From Blastococcus sp. CT_GayMR16 (lineage in GTDB: Bacteria; Actinomycetota; Actinomycetes; Mycobacteriales; Geodermatophilaceae): a stretch of 64,000 nucleotides of DNA. A program made the position numbers and the translations under genes. Under the pieces are notes generated by a model, which saw only the letters and a program-made list of their open reading frames with translations, made no database searches and was not told the DNA's origin. Positions 16,744-25,873 of this stretch are shown piece after piece. Numbering within the stretch: the stretch's first letter is position 1; every line of letters starts with the position of its first letter. The stretch is taken from positions 52,889-116,888 of the forward strand of contig NZ_SPQK01000015.1 in NCBI RefSeq assembly GCF_004570875.1, written 5' to 3'.

Positions 16744-17663
16744 GCCTGAATCGTACGGTCGGTGATCATCGAGGTGACGGCGTCGACGAGGGCGGTGCGG
16801 CCCGCGTCGAACCAGGTGAGCGCCGGATCGCGCCGGAACCAGGACCGCTGGCGGCGGACGAACCGGCGGGTGGTGCTCACGGTCCGCTCGCGCGCCTCGT
16901 CGGCGGTGAGGGTGCCGTCGAACTGGGCCAGCACCTGGGCGTAGCCGAGCGCGCGGGACGCGGTGGGGCCCTCGCGCAGGCCGTCGGCTGCCAGCGCGGC
17001 GACCTCGTCGACGAAGCCGGCCGCCCACATGCGGTCCACGCGGAGCGCGATCCGCTCGTCGAGCTCGGCGGGTTCGCGGTCCAGGCCGACGACGACGGAC
17101 GGATAGTGCGGCCGGGGCGCGGGCAGCTGGGCACGGAAGGGCTCGCCGGTGAGCTCGATGACCTCCAGTGCTCGCACGATCCGCCGTCCGTTGCTCGGCA
17201 GGACGGCGGCCGCGGCGGCCGGGTCGAGCCGGGCCAGCCGGTCGTGCATCGAGGCCGGGCCGACGGCGGTGAGCTCCTCCTCCAGCCGCGCCCGGAGCGC
17301 CGCGTCGGTGCCGGGGAAGTCCAGCTCGTCGAGGACCGCGCGCACGTACAGGCCGGACCCGCCCACCAGGAGCGGGATCGTCCCGGCCGTCCGCAGCCGG
17401 TCGATCTCGGCGCGGGCCAGGTCCCGGTACCCGGCGACGGAGGCGGCCTCGCGGACGTGCCAGAGGTCGAGGAGGTGGTGCGGCACGCCGCCCCGCTCGG
17501 CGGCGTCGGGCTTCGCCGTCCCGATGTCCATGCCGCGGTAGAGCTGCATCGAGTCGGCGTTGACCACCTCGCCGCCGAGGCGCCGGGCCAGGGCGACCGC
17601 GAGCGCGGTCTTGCCGGTGGCGGTCGGGCCGACGACGGCGACGACCGGGGGCGGGGAGCTCAT
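16740..17663 (-). CDS. miaA: tRNA dimethylallyltransferase MiaA
   Basis: MiaA transfers the dimethylallyl group to A37 of tRNAs reading UNN codons; MiaB, encoded 2.5 kb away, then adds the methylthio group. The 307-residue protein has the P-loop GPTATGKT (12-19), the DSMQLYRGMDIGTAKP substrate segment, and the YAQV region. The start codon ATG at 17663 overlaps the stop of the preceding gene (ATGA), and its own stop overlaps the dapF start (GTGA). Confidence 0.97.
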   Translation of the reverse strand: MSSPPPVVAVVGPTATGKTALAVALARRLGGEVVNADSMQLYRGMDIGTAKPDAAERGGVPHHLLDLWHVREAASVAGYRDLARAEIDRLRTAGTIPLLVGGSGLYVRAVLDELDFPGTDAALRARLEEELTAVGPASMHDRLARLDPAAAAAVLPSNGRRIVRALEVIELTGEPFRAQLPAPRPHYPSVVVGLDREPAELDERIALRVDRMWAAGFVDEVAALAADGLREGPTASRALGYAQVLAQFDGTLTADEARERTVSTTRRFVRRQRSWFRRDPALTWFDAGRTALVDAVTSMITDRTIQA

Positions 17664-18385
17664 GCGGCGGTCCAGTCGGCGACCAGGTAGCCCACCCCGA
17701 ACGGTGCGGCGTCCAGGAGGAGGTGGGCGGTCACGGCCCGGCCGGTCAGCGCGGCGCCGACCGCCTGCCAGGTCCGGGTCCCCGCCGCGAGGAGTCGCTC
17801 CCCCTCGCCGAGGTCGAGTGCCGCCAGCGCAGCCGCGTCCCCGGAGGCGAGGGCCGCGGCCACCGTGGCGTCGAAGGGCGCGGCGGCGTCGTCCAGATAT
17901 CCGGGGGCCTTCACCGTGCGCCGGGCCGAGCCGTCGCCCATGGCGAGGATCCCGAGCGGACCGGGCAGATCCCGGACCAGCTGACCGAGGTCCGCCGGGC
18001 CGACGCCGACGCGGGTGCCGGCGAAGCCGGCCTCGTCGAGCAGCCAGGCGCCGATGGTGTGCGCGAGGGCAAGGTTGCGCCCGCCAGGCCGCACCCGCTC
18101 GGCGAACGCGATCTCCAGATCGACGCCGAATCCCCGCAGGTCGCCTCTGTCACCGGCCCCGAAGCGGACCCCGGGAGCCGGCCCGCCGCCGACCACGACC
18201 ACCACCTCGGGCCGCGCCGCCAGCATCCGGCCGACCGCCTCGGCGCATGCCCGCCTCAGCTCCGCGGTCTCGGGCGCCGCCCGCCCCTCGACGCCGGGAA
18301 GGAGCAGAGGGGGCGACGGACAGAAGGCGACGGCGACCGTCGCGCGGGCATCCCGCGCCGGCAGCCCTGAGGGAACGGCGATCAC
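17660..18385 (-). CDS. class III extradiol dioxygenase-like protein
   Basis: A 241-residue protein resembling the class III extradiol ring-cleavage dioxygenase subunit B superfamily (mycobacterial MSMEG_2727-like proteins that sit before miaA). Visible features are AFCPSPPLLLPGVEG near the start, VVVVGGGP and GILAMGDGSARRT. Whether it is catalytic is unclear. The GTG at 18385 is preceded by GAGACT 6 nt upstream and fits a leaderless start; the open frame extends much further, but that runs into the divergent DUF349 gene. First gene of the operon with miaA and dapF. Confidence 0.75.
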   Translation of the reverse strand: MIAVPSGLPARDARATVAVAFCPSPPLLLPGVEGRAAPETAELRRACAEAVGRMLAARPEVVVVVGGGPAPGVRFGAGDRGDLRGFGVDLEIAFAERVRPGGRNLALAHTIGAWLLDEAGFAGTRVGVGPADLGQLVRDLPGPLGILAMGDGSARRTVKAPGYLDDAAAPFDATVAAALASGDAAALAALDLGEGERLLAAGTRTWQAVGAALTGRAVTAHLLLDAAPFGVGYLVADWTAA

Positions 18386-18391
18386 AGCAGC

Positions 18392-18397
18392 AGTCTC
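18392..18397 (-). promoter_or_regulatory. -10 hexamer of the dioxygenase-like-miaA-dapF operon
   Basis: GAGACT on the minus strand, 6 nt before the GTG at 18385. It faces the opposite -10 at 18413-18418, so the two starts share a 40-bp region. Confidence 0.42.
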
Positions 18398-18412
18398 CCG
18401 GATGCGACGTGG

Positions 18413-18418
18413 GACACT
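18413..18418 (+). promoter_or_regulatory. -10 hexamer of leaderless DUF349 transcript
   Basis: GACACT, 7 nt before the GTG at 18426; no Shine-Dalgarno sequence. Confidence 0.45.
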
Positions 18419-18425
18419 GCCGGAC

Positions 18426-20192
18426 GTGTCGAGCACGGACAACCCCCTCTGGGGGGCGCAGCAGGCCTCTCCGCCGATTGTGGAGAACCAGGACGCAAGC
18501 AGCCCGGAGGCGGTGAACGAGGAAACACCCGCCCCCGGGGTCGCCGGCCCCGAAGCGGTCACGCCGGACGCGGGCACTCCGGCGGCGCCGTCCCCCGGCG
18601 ACGCCGAACTGGCCGACCCCACCACGGACGCGGTCGTGCCAGAGCCGGCGGCAGCCTCCGTGGCAGAGCCCGTCGCAGAGCCCGTCGCAGAGCCCGTCGC
18701 AGAGCCCGTCGCAGAACCCATCCCAGAGCCGGCCGCAGAGCCTGCCGCTGAGCCCGAGGCACCGACCGGGAAGCACGCAGCCCCTGACGCGGAGCACGAG
18801 ACACCGGTCGCGATGCCGGAGAGCCCGAGCGGGAAGCACGAGGCCCCCGCCGGCGCTCCCGCTCCCGCGCTCGCCACCCCCAGGCCCGTCCCGCGCCCGA
18901 TGGCGCCCCGGCCGCCGGTGCCGTCCCCAGCCCCGGCCGCCGCCCCCGCTGCCCCGGTCGAGGTCCCCGCGGCCGAGGTGAGCGACCCGTCGCTCTGGGG
19001 CCGGGTCGACGAGGAGGGCACCGTCTACGTCCGCACGGCCGAGGGCGAACGGGCCGTCGGCAACTGGCAGGCAGGCGAGCCCGCTGCCGGGCTGGCGCAC
19101 TACGGCCGCCGCTACGACGACCTCGCCACCGAGGTGTCCCTGCTCGAGGCGCGGCTGAAGGCGCACACCGGCAACCCCGGCGAGATCAAGAACAAGGCGC
19201 AGGTGCTCGCGGAGTCGATCCCCACGGCGGCCGCCGTCGGTGACCTCGACGGTCTCGCCGCCCGGGCCCGGGCCATGGTCGACACGGCCGACTCCGCGGC
19301 CGCCGAGTCCCGCGCGGAGAAGCAGGCGGCGCGCGCGGGGCAGATCGCCCGCAAGGAGGCGCTCGCCGCCGAGGCCGAGCAGATCGCCGCGGAGTCCACG
19401 GCGTGGAAGGCGGCCGGAGACCGGCTCAAGACGATCGTCGAGGAGTGGAAGACGATCCGCGGGATCGACCGCAAGACCGACGAGGCGCTGTGGACCCGGT
19501 TCGCCGCGGCCCGCGACGCGTTCGGTCGCCGGCGGGGTGCGCACTTCGCCTCGCTCGACGCCCAGCGTGGCGAGGCACGCTCGGCCAAGCAGGACCTCAT
19601 CAAGGAGGCCCAGAAACTGGCCACCTCCACCGACTGGGGCCCGACCAGTGCCGCCATGCGGGCGCTCATGGACCGCTGGAAGGCCGTGCCGCGCACCGGG
19701 CGCGACGGCGACGACGACCTGTGGAAGGAGTTCCGCGCCGCGCAGGACGTCTTCTTCGCCGCCCGCACCGACTCGGACAAGAAGCGCACGGGTGAGGAGC
19801 AGTCCAACCAGCAGCAGAAGGAAGAGCTGCTGGCCGAGGCCGAGCGGCTCGATCCCACCACCGATCTGCGGGGCGCCCAGAACGCGCTGCGCAAGATCCA
19901 GGAGCGCTACGACGCGATCGGTCACGTGCCGCGCGGTGCCATGCGCTCGCTCGAGGACCGCATGCAGGCCGTGGAGCAGAAGGTCCGTGGCGCCACCGAC
20001 AACTCTCGCGCCCGGTCCGCCCCCGAGAACCCGATGGTGACCTCGATGCGCGCCGCCGTCACCAAGGCCGAGGAACAGCTCACCAAGGCCGAGACCGCGG
20101 GCGACGAGCGGCGGATCGAGGAGGCGCAGGCCAACCTCGCCACCCGGCGCGAGTGGCTGGCCGAGGCCGAGAAGTCCGCCTCCCGGCGCTGA
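18426..20192 (+). CDS. DUF349 coiled-coil protein with Pro/Ala/Glu-rich N-terminus
   Basis: This 588-residue protein has a disordered N-terminal third (about 1-190) made of Pro/Ala/Glu/Val runs, then a short globular segment (DPSLWGRVDEEGTVYVRTAEGERAVG, about 185-210), and a long helical part (about 240-588) with several DUF349 repeats (WKAAGDRLKTIVEEWKTI, WGPTSAAMRALMDRWKAV, DDDLWKEFRAAQDVFF). DUF349 proteins are of unknown function. Translation probably starts at GTG 18426, leaderless. It is divergent from the miaA operon and converges with miaB, one nucleotide between their stops. A 12-bp tandem DNA repeat lies in the N-terminal region. Confidence 0.82.
   Translation: MSSTDNPLWGAQQASPPIVENQDASSPEAVNEETPAPGVAGPEAVTPDAGTPAAPSPGDAELADPTTDAVVPEPAAASVAEPVAEPVAEPVAEPVAEPIPEPAAEPAAEPEAPTGKHAAPDAEHETPVAMPESPSGKHEAPAGAPAPALATPRPVPRPMAPRPPVPSPAPAAAPAAPVEVPAAEVSDPSLWGRVDEEGTVYVRTAEGERAVGNWQAGEPAAGLAHYGRRYDDLATEVSLLEARLKAHTGNPGEIKNKAQVLAESIPTAAAVGDLDGLAARARAMVDTADSAAAESRAEKQAARAGQIARKEALAAEAEQIAAESTAWKAAGDRLKTIVEEWKTIRGIDRKTDEALWTRFAAARDAFGRRRGAHFASLDAQRGEARSAKQDLIKEAQKLATSTDWGPTSAAMRALMDRWKAVPRTGRDGDDDLWKEFRAAQDVFFAARTDSDKKRTGEEQSNQQQKEELLAEAERLDPTTDLRGAQNALRKIQERYDAIGHVPRGAMRSLEDRMQAVEQKVRGATDNSRARSAPENPMVTSMRAAVTKAEEQLTKAETAGDERRIEEAQANLATRREWLAEAEKSASRR
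18663..18710 (+). repeat. 12-bp tandem repeat, four perfect copies
   Basis: GCAGAGCCCGTC is repeated four times in frame, coding for four AEPV units in the disordered part of the DUF349 protein; degenerate copies follow. Exact identity suggests recent slippage and probable length variation between strains. Confidence 0.9.
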
Positions 20193-20193
20193 G

Positions 20194-21645
20194 TCAGGCG
20201 GGGGCGCCGACCTGCGGCATCCCGAGCAGGATGCCGGGCGTCGAGGGGCGGGTGCCCGCCTCCGAGGCGTCCCCGGCCCGGGTCCGGCGGTGCGCGAGGA
20301 GCGCGCCGTCGGCGACCAGGAAGTGCGGCTTCGCCTCGGTCACCACGGTCTCGACGACGTCGCCCGGACGGACGCCGTCCGCACCCGTGAAGTGCACGAG
20401 CCGGCCGTCCCGGGCTCGGCCGGACAGCCGGCCGGTGGCCTTGTCCTTGCTGCCCTCGCCCGCGGCGACCAGCAGTTCGACCTGCCGGCCGACGAGCGCC
20501 CGGTTCTCCGACCAGCTGATCTCGTCCTGCAGCGCGGTCAGCCGCAGGTAGCGCTCCTGGACGACGTCCTTGGGCAGCTGCCCGTCCATCTCGGCGGCCG
20601 GGGTCCCGGGACGCTTGGAGTACTGGAAGGTGAAGGCGCTGGCGAACCGCGCCTGCCGGACGACGTCGATGGTCTGCTGGAAGTCGGCCTCGGTCTCGCC
20701 GGGGAAGCCCACGATGATGTCGGTGGTGATCGCGGCGTCGGGCATCGCTGCCCGGACCCGGTCGACGATCCCGAGGTAGCGCTCCTGCCGGTAGCCGCGA
20801 CGCATCCGGCGCAGCACGTCGTCCGATCCCGACTGCAGCGGCATGTGCAGCTGGTGGCAGACCGCCGGCGTCTCGGCCATCGCCGCGATGACGTCGTCGG
20901 TGAACTCGCGGGGATGCGGGCTGGTGAACCGGACGCGCTCGAGGCCGTCGATGGCACCGGCTGCGCGGAGCAGGTCGGCGAACGCGCCGCGGTCGCGGAA
21001 CTCCACGCCGTAGGCGTTCACGTTCTGGCCGAGCAGGGTCACCTCGAGCACGCCCTGGTCGACCAGCGCCTGCACCTCGGCCAGGATCTCGCCGGGACGG
21101 CGGTCCTTCTCCGTGCCGCGCAGCGACGGGACGATGCAGAACGTGCACGTGTTGTTGCAACCGACACTGATCGAGACCCAGCCCGAGTAGGCGGAGTCGC
21201 GCTTGGCCGGCAGGGTCGACGGGAAGACCTCGAGGGACTCGACGATCTCCACCTGGGCCTCGGCGTTGTGGCGGGCGCGGTCGAGCAGGGCCGGCAGTGA
21301 GCCGACGTTGTGCGTGCCGAAGACGACGTCGACCCAAGGGGCGCGACGGACGATCTCGCCGCGGTCCTTCTGCGCCAGGCACCCGCCGACCGCGATCTGC
21401 ATGCCGGGGCGGGCGTCCTTCACCGGCCGCAGGTGCCCGAGGTTGCCGTAGAGGCGGTTGTCCGCGTTCTCCCGGACCGCGCAGGTGTTGAGGACGACGA
21501 CGTCCGCGTCGTCCCCCTCCGGCGCGGCGGTGTAGCCGGCCTGTTCCAGCAGGCCGGACAGGCGCTCGCTGTCGTGCACGTTCATCTGGCACCCATAGGT
21601 ACGCACCCGATAGGTGCGCGCCGGGGCCGAGGGGAAGCTGCTCAT
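20194..21645 (-). CDS. miaB: tRNA-2-methylthio-N6-dimethylallyladenosine synthase MiaB
   Basis: MiaB is a radical SAM methylthiotransferase acting on i6A37 of tRNA. The 483-residue product has the N-terminal auxiliary cluster cysteines (Cys19, Cys55, Cys89), the radical SAM motif CNNTCTFC with Cys163, Cys167 and Cys170, and a C-terminal TRAM domain (from about residue 370, [20 protein letters not shown]). I took ATG 21645 ([19 protein letters not shown]) rather than 21681. TACTCT lies about 10 nt upstream, so the 5' UTR is very short. The substrate is made by MiaA, encoded nearby. Confidence 0.95.
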   Translation of the reverse strand: MSSFPSAPARTYRVRTYGCQMNVHDSERLSGLLEQAGYTAAPEGDDADVVVLNTCAVRENADNRLYGNLGHLRPVKDARPGMQIAVGGCLAQKDRGEIVRRAPWVDVVFGTHNVGSLPALLDRARHNAEAQVEIVESLEVFPSTLPAKRDSAYSGWVSISVGCNNTCTFCIVPSLRGTEKDRRPGEILAEVQALVDQGVLEVTLLGQNVNAYGVEFRDRGAFADLLRAAGAIDGLERVRFTSPHPREFTDDVIAAMAETPAVCHQLHMPLQSGSDDVLRRMRRGYRQERYLGIVDRVRAAMPDAAITTDIIVGFPGETEADFQQTIDVVRQARFASAFTFQYSKRPGTPAAEMDGQLPKDVVQERYLRLTALQDEISWSENRALVGRQVELLVAAGEGSKDKATGRLSGRARDGRLVHFTGADGVRPGDVVETVVTEAKPHFLVADGALLAHRRTRAGDASEAGTRPSTPGILLGMPQVGAPA

Positions 21646-21794
21646 GTCAGCACCGAGAGTACGGCGCCGCCTCCGGCGCACTCCGGCCGCCGAACGTTGT
21701 CGAACCGTTGCCCTGACCGGGAACTCTGCCGATCCCGGGCCGATCCGTTACGCCTTCGTGATGGGGTGGACCGCTGAGCGACCCCCGCCGCCCA

Positions 21795-21800
21795 TAGGGT
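21795..21800 (+). promoter_or_regulatory. -10 hexamer of leaderless gluA transcript
   Basis: TAGGGT, 6 nt before the GTG at 21807. No Shine-Dalgarno sequence is present. Confidence 0.6.
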
Positions 21801-21806
21801 CTGCCG

Positions 21807-22559
21807 GTGACCAGTTCGAACGGAGAGCCTCTCGTCCGGCTGTCGGGCGTCAACAAGTGGTTCGGCGAACTTCATGTCCTGCAGGACATCGACCTGCAGA
21901 TCGCCCGCGGAGAGGTCGTCGTCGTCATCGGGCCGTCGGGCTCCGGGAAGTCGACGCTCTGCCGCACGATCAACCGCCTGGAGTCGATCGAGAAGGGCGA
22001 GATCGCCATCGACGGGGTCAAGCTCCCCGACGAGGGCAAGCAGCTCGCCCGCCTGCGCAGCGACGTCGGCATGGTGTTCCAGAGCTTCAACCTTTTCGCC
22101 CACAAGACGATCCTGCAGAACGTCACCCTCGGCCCCATCAAGGTCCGGGGGACGTCGAAGGCCGACGCCGAGAAGCGCGCGCGAGAACTCCTCGAACGCG
22201 TCGGCGTCAGCGCACAGGCCGACAAGTACCCGGCCCAGCTGTCCGGCGGCCAGCAGCAGCGGGTCGCCATCGCGCGTGCACTGGCGATGGACCCGAAGGT
22301 CATGCTGTTCGACGAGCCGACGTCCGCCCTCGACCCCGAGATGATCAACGAGGTCCTCGAGGTGATGATCGGGCTCGCCCGGGACGGCATGACGATGGTC
22401 GTCGTCACGCACGAGATGGGCTTCGCCCGCCGTGCGGCCAACCGGGTCGTCTTCATGGACGGCGGCCGGATCGTCGAGTCCGCCGACCCGGAGACGTTCT
22501 TCACCAACCCGACGTCGGACCGCGCCAAGGACTTCCTGTCCAAGATCCTCAACCACTGA
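21807..22559 (+). CDS. gluA: glutamate-type ABC transporter ATP-binding protein
   Basis: ATPase of a polar amino-acid importer of the GluABCD class. The 250-residue protein has Walker [10 protein letters not shown] (42-50), the signature LSGGQQQR, Walker [13 protein letters not shown] and the switch His in VVTHEMG. First gene of gluABCD, with a GTG start and a -10 hexamer 6 nt upstream, so the operon message is probably leaderless at its 5' end. Fifteen nucleotides separate it from gluB. Specificity for glutamate is inferred from closest family resemblance. Confidence 0.92.
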   Translation: MTSSNGEPLVRLSGVNKWFGELHVLQDIDLQIARGEVVVVIGPSGSGKSTLCRTINRLESIEKGEIAIDGVKLPDEGKQLARLRSDVGMVFQSFNLFAHKTILQNVTLGPIKVRGTSKADAEKRARELLERVGVSAQADKYPAQLSGGQQQRVAIARALAMDPKVMLFDEPTSALDPEMINEVLEVMIGLARDGMTMVVVTHEMGFARRAANRVVFMDGGRIVESADPETFFTNPTSDRAKDFLSKILNH

Positions 22560-22574
22560 CCGAAGGGAATCCCC

Positions 22575-23468
22575 ATGCGCATCACCCGCTACGCCGCCCT
22601 GGCCGCGGCCGCCGGCCTGCTCCTGGCCGGCTGTGCCAGCGAGGCCGGCAACCAGGCCGAGGACGCCGCCGAGAACACCGCCGCCGTCGAGACCGACGTC
22701 AGCTTCGACGCCGGCACCACGATGGCTCGGCTGAACGAGGCCGGCGCCATCACGATCGGCACGAAGTTCGACCAGCCCGGGTTCGGCCTGCTGAACCCGC
22801 AGACCGGCAACCCCGAGGGCTTCGACGTCGAGATCGCCACGCTCGTCGCGGCGAAGCTCGGGATCGACGCCGAGGACATCACGTGGACCGAGACCGTGTC
22901 GGCGAACCGTGAGCCGTTCATCCAGAACGGTCAGGTCGACATCGTCGTGGCGACCTACACGATCAACGACACCCGCAAGCAGGTCGTCGACTTCGCCGGC
23001 CCGTACTACGAGGCCGGCCAGGACATCATGGTCGCCAAGGGCAACCCGGACGACATCGCCGGACCGGACGACCTCGCCGGCAAGACGGTCTGCTCGGTCG
23101 AGGGCTCGACCCCGGCCCAGAACATCCGGACCAACTACCCGCAGGCGCAGCTCACCACCTACGACGTGTACTCCAAGTGCGCCGACGACCTGCGCAACGG
23201 CAACGTGCAGGCCGTGACCACCGACAACGTCATCCTCACCGGTCTGATCGCCGGGAGCCCCGACGACTTCGAGCTGGTCGGCGAGACCTTCACCAAGGAG
23301 CCGTACGGCATCGGCCTGAAGCTGGGCGACACGGAGTTCCGCAACTTCATCAACGACGTGCTCGAGGAGGCCTTCGAGGACGGCGCCTGGGCCGAGGCGT
23401 GGGACAAGACCGCCGGCGACATCAGCGGCACCGAGGCTCCCGAGCCGCCGAAGGTCAACCGCTACTGA
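22575..23468 (+). CDS. gluB: glutamate-binding lipoprotein of ABC transporter
   Basis: Extracellular solute-binding protein of family 3. The 297-residue precursor has a lipoprotein signal (LLLAGC, lipidated Cys20) and the two-lobed binding fold: GTKFDQPGFGLLNPQTGNPEGFDVEIA, then NGQVDIVVATYTIND and the FAGPYYEAGQ hinge region. It captures the amino acid and delivers it to GluC/GluD. The ATG at 22575 follows GAAGGGAA. A large stem-loop lies between this gene and gluC. Confidence 0.92.
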   Translation: MRITRYAALAAAAGLLLAGCASEAGNQAEDAAENTAAVETDVSFDAGTTMARLNEAGAITIGTKFDQPGFGLLNPQTGNPEGFDVEIATLVAAKLGIDAEDITWTETVSANREPFIQNGQVDIVVATYTINDTRKQVVDFAGPYYEAGQDIMVAKGNPDDIAGPDDLAGKTVCSVEGSTPAQNIRTNYPQAQLTTYDVYSKCADDLRNGNVQAVTTDNVILTGLIAGSPDDFELVGETFTKEPYGIGLKLGDTEFRNFINDVLEEAFEDGAWAEAWDKTAGDISGTEAPEPPKVNRY

Positions 23469-23476
23469 CGCAACCG

Positions 23477-23514
23477 TCCGGTGGGGAGTCGGGTGCTCCC
23501 GGCTCCCCACCGGA
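23477..23514 (+). terminator. intercistronic stem-loop between gluB and gluC
   Basis: A perfect 12-bp stem (23477-23488 with 23503-23514) is capped by a 4-bp inner stem. It probably acts as a partial terminator or RNA-stabilising element that keeps the binding protein in excess over the permeases. Confidence 0.6.
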
Positions 23515-23561
23515 CCACGCCCCTGAACTGATGCCCGTGAACTGACCCGAGAGGAGGTGGC

Positions 23562-24212
23562 ATGTCCTTCCTGGCCGACAACTTCCCGCTCTTGCGGGAC
23601 GCCTTCCTGACGACCCTGTCGCTGGCCGTCGTGAGCGGCATCTGCGCCCTCGTCATCGGGACGCTCCTGACCGCGATGCGGGTGAGCCCGGTCGCTCCCC
23701 TGCGCGGGGCGGCCACCTTCTACGTCGAGATCTTCCGCAACACCCCGCTGACCGTGGTGTTCTTCTTCCTCGCGTTCGGAATCGTCGAGATCGACCTGCA
23801 GTTCCCGACGCGGTTCATCACCGCCGTCGCGGCCCTGGCGCTCTACACGGCGGCGTTCGTCTCCGAGGCGCTGCGGTCGGGCATCAACTCGGTGCCGCCG
23901 GGTCAGGCGGAGGCCGCGCGGGCGCTCGGCCTGGACTTCCGCCAGACGCTGGGCACCATCGTCCTGCCGCAGGCCTTCCGGACCGTCGTCCCGCCGCTGG
24001 GCAACGTCTGGATCGCCCTGGCGAAGAACACCTCGATCGCCGCCGGCTTCGCGGTCACGGAACTGACCGCCGCGCTGCAGCGGCTCACGAACGAGAACGC
24101 GAACCAGCTGCTGCTGGTCTTCCTGGCGATCGTGGTCGCGTACCTGGTCATCACCCTGCCGTCGGCCTGGTTGATCGGCGTCATCGAGCGACGGACGGCG
24201 ATCCTCCGATGA
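23562..24212 (+). CDS. gluC: glutamate ABC transporter permease
   Basis: A 216-residue inner-membrane permease of the His/Glu family, with about five helices and the EAA coupling loop (PPGQAEAARALGLDFRQTLGTIVLPQAF, about residue 108). The NTPLTVVFFFLAFG segment is typical. The ATG at 23562 follows GAGAGGAGG. The last bases ATGA overlap the gluD start, indicating translational coupling. Confidence 0.93.
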   Translation: MSFLADNFPLLRDAFLTTLSLAVVSGICALVIGTLLTAMRVSPVAPLRGAATFYVEIFRNTPLTVVFFFLAFGIVEIDLQFPTRFITAVAALALYTAAFVSEALRSGINSVPPGQAEAARALGLDFRQTLGTIVLPQAFRTVVPPLGNVWIALAKNTSIAAGFAVTELTAALQRLTNENANQLLLVFLAIVVAYLVITLPSAWLIGVIERRTAILR

Positions 24213-25111
24213 CCACCTCGAGCGTCCTCTTCGACGTCCCCGGACCGCGCGCACGGCGGCGTCACCGGATCGGTTCGCTCATCGGCGGCCTCGTGGTGCT
24301 CGCGCTGATCGGCGTGGCGCTGTGGCGGCTGGGCGCCAACGGCCAGCTCGACCCGGCGCGCTGGTCGGTCCTGTTCGACCCGAACAGCGGCGTGCCCCAG
24401 GCGCTGGGCACCGCGCTGGTCAACACGCTGAAGGTCGCCGCCGTCGGCATGGTGGGCGCCACCGTCCTCGGGGCTCTCCTCGCCTTCGGGCGCCTGTCGG
24501 ACCACGCCTGGGTCCGGGTACCGGTCACCGCGGTCATCGAGTTCTTCCGGGCCGTCCCGCTGCTGATCCTGATCCTGTTCTGCCTGCTCTACCTGCCCAC
24601 GATCGGGCTGCGGATCGGCGCCTTCGGTGCGCTGGCCCTGGGCCTGACGCTCTACAACATGGCGGTCCTGGCCGAGATCTTCCGTGCCGGCCTCCTGTCG
24701 GTGGACCGCGGGCAGCGGGAAGCGGCCTTCGCGATCGGCATGCGCAAGTGGCAGGTCATGACCGTGGTCCTGCTGCCGCAGGCCGTCCGGCGCATGCTCC
24801 CGGTGCTCATCGCCCAGCTGGTCGTCCTGCTCAAGGACTCCTCGCTCGGCTTCATCGTCGGATACTTCGAGCTGCTGCGTCAGGCCCGCAGCCTGGTGGA
24901 GTTCTTCAACTTCCGCTTCGGCGACCTGTACACGTTCCAGCTCTACGTCGCCGCCGCTGTCATCTACATCGTCGTCAACGTGCTGCTGTCGACGCTGGCC
25001 CGCTACGTCGAACGGCGGACGCGCCGGAACATGAAGACGGCCGCCACCGAGGACGTGGAACTGCCCGCCGATGTGCAGATGGGTGGCGGTGGCGGAATAG
25101 CCACCCCCTGA
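24209..25111 (+). CDS. gluD: glutamate ABC transporter permease
   Basis: Second permease subunit, 300 residues, with a longer N-terminal cytoplasmic segment ([16 protein letters not shown]), membrane helices and the EAA loop (DRGQREAAFAIGMRKWQVMTVVLLPQAV). FFRAVPLLILILF matches the family. The start overlaps the gluC stop by 4 nt. A Gly-rich C-terminus follows the last helix. Confidence 0.93.
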   Translation: MTTSSVLFDVPGPRARRRHRIGSLIGGLVVLALIGVALWRLGANGQLDPARWSVLFDPNSGVPQALGTALVNTLKVAAVGMVGATVLGALLAFGRLSDHAWVRVPVTAVIEFFRAVPLLILILFCLLYLPTIGLRIGAFGALALGLTLYNMAVLAEIFRAGLLSVDRGQREAAFAIGMRKWQVMTVVLLPQAVRRMLPVLIAQLVVLLKDSSLGFIVGYFELLRQARSLVEFFNFRFGDLYTFQLYVAAAVIYIVVNVLLSTLARYVERRTRRNMKTAATEDVELPADVQMGGGGGIATP

Positions 25112-25128
25112 ACCACCCGCCCCATCCC

Positions 25129-25150
25129 GGCGCGTCGCGCGCGACACGCC
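25129..25150 (+). terminator. possible terminator of the glu operon
   Basis: An imperfect hairpin of about 9 bp (25129-25138 with 25141-25150, one mismatch) lies 18 nt after the gluD stop. Support is moderate. Confidence 0.4.
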
Positions 25151-25178
25151 GTTCCCTCATCCGAGACTGACCCCCACC

Positions 25179-25670
25179 ATGGAGACGATGCACGCCGCTG
25201 GGCGGCGCTCCCTGCCTCCCGTGCCCCGGCCTGCCCCGGATCGCGCGGCCGAGCCGGTGGTCAACGAGGCCGAGACCGACCGCTTCCGGCCCGTGGACGT
25301 CGCTGCCGTCGACGCCGCCGCACGCGAGTCCGACGCTGCGCAGCAGTTCGTGGAGCGCCTGCGTTCGGCGGCGGCCGATTTCGCCACCGCGGCCGGGGCG
25401 GAGTCCGCGGTCGTGCGCGAGGCGGTGCCGCCGGCCCGCCACCGCCGCTCCCGGTGCCGCGTCGTCCTGCGCTACGCCGACGGGACGGAAGCCGACGTCA
25501 CCTTCCTCGGCCCGGCCGGCGAGCCGTCCCCGTCCCGGCACGGTCTGGACCGTCAGATCCGGCGCTGGCTGGGCGACGGCCAGCGGCGCGACGACGCCTG
25601 GCTGGTGGCCGACCCGGACTCCTGCGACGGCGTGGCGGTCGACGTGACCGCATGGGTCGCCGCGAGCTGA
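25179..25670 (+). CDS. uncharacterised 163-aa protein
   Basis: I recognise no family. The N-terminal half is Ala/Arg/Glu-rich and helical; the C-terminal half has alternating strands (SRCRVVLRYADGTEADVTFLGP) and an Asp-rich end (DDAWLVADPDSCDGVAVDVTAW). No signal peptide or membrane helix is seen. The start at ATG 25179 is tentative; ATG 25188 would also do. There is no ribosome binding site, but GAGACT lies at 25162-25167. It lies between the glu operon and ctaD, probably transcribed alone. Confidence 0.55.
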   Translation: METMHAAGRRSLPPVPRPAPDRAAEPVVNEAETDRFRPVDVAAVDAAARESDAAQQFVERLRSAAADFATAAGAESAVVREAVPPARHRRSRCRVVLRYADGTEADVTFLGPAGEPSPSRHGLDRQIRRWLGDGQRRDDAWLVADPDSCDGVAVDVTAWVAAS

Positions 25671-25873
25671 GCCACGGCGGGTTCCCGCCCTCCCCGACTG
25701 CGTTCGCCGTCGGGTTTCCCTCCTGCTCCTGATGGTCCACGATGAGCGTGCCGCTCGGAGTTCTGGGGGCGGCACGGGATCCGCAGAGTCGCGCGCAGCG
25801 CGAGAGGACCGGGGGCGCTGATGTCCGCCACAGTTCGGCAGCACATGGCTCGCGCGTCGACGGCGGCGCGGGC

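Noticed and set aside
25677..25690. Hairpin GGCGGG-TT-CCCGCC after the 163-aa gene
   Set aside because: The 2-nt loop and short stem make it too weak to call a terminator.
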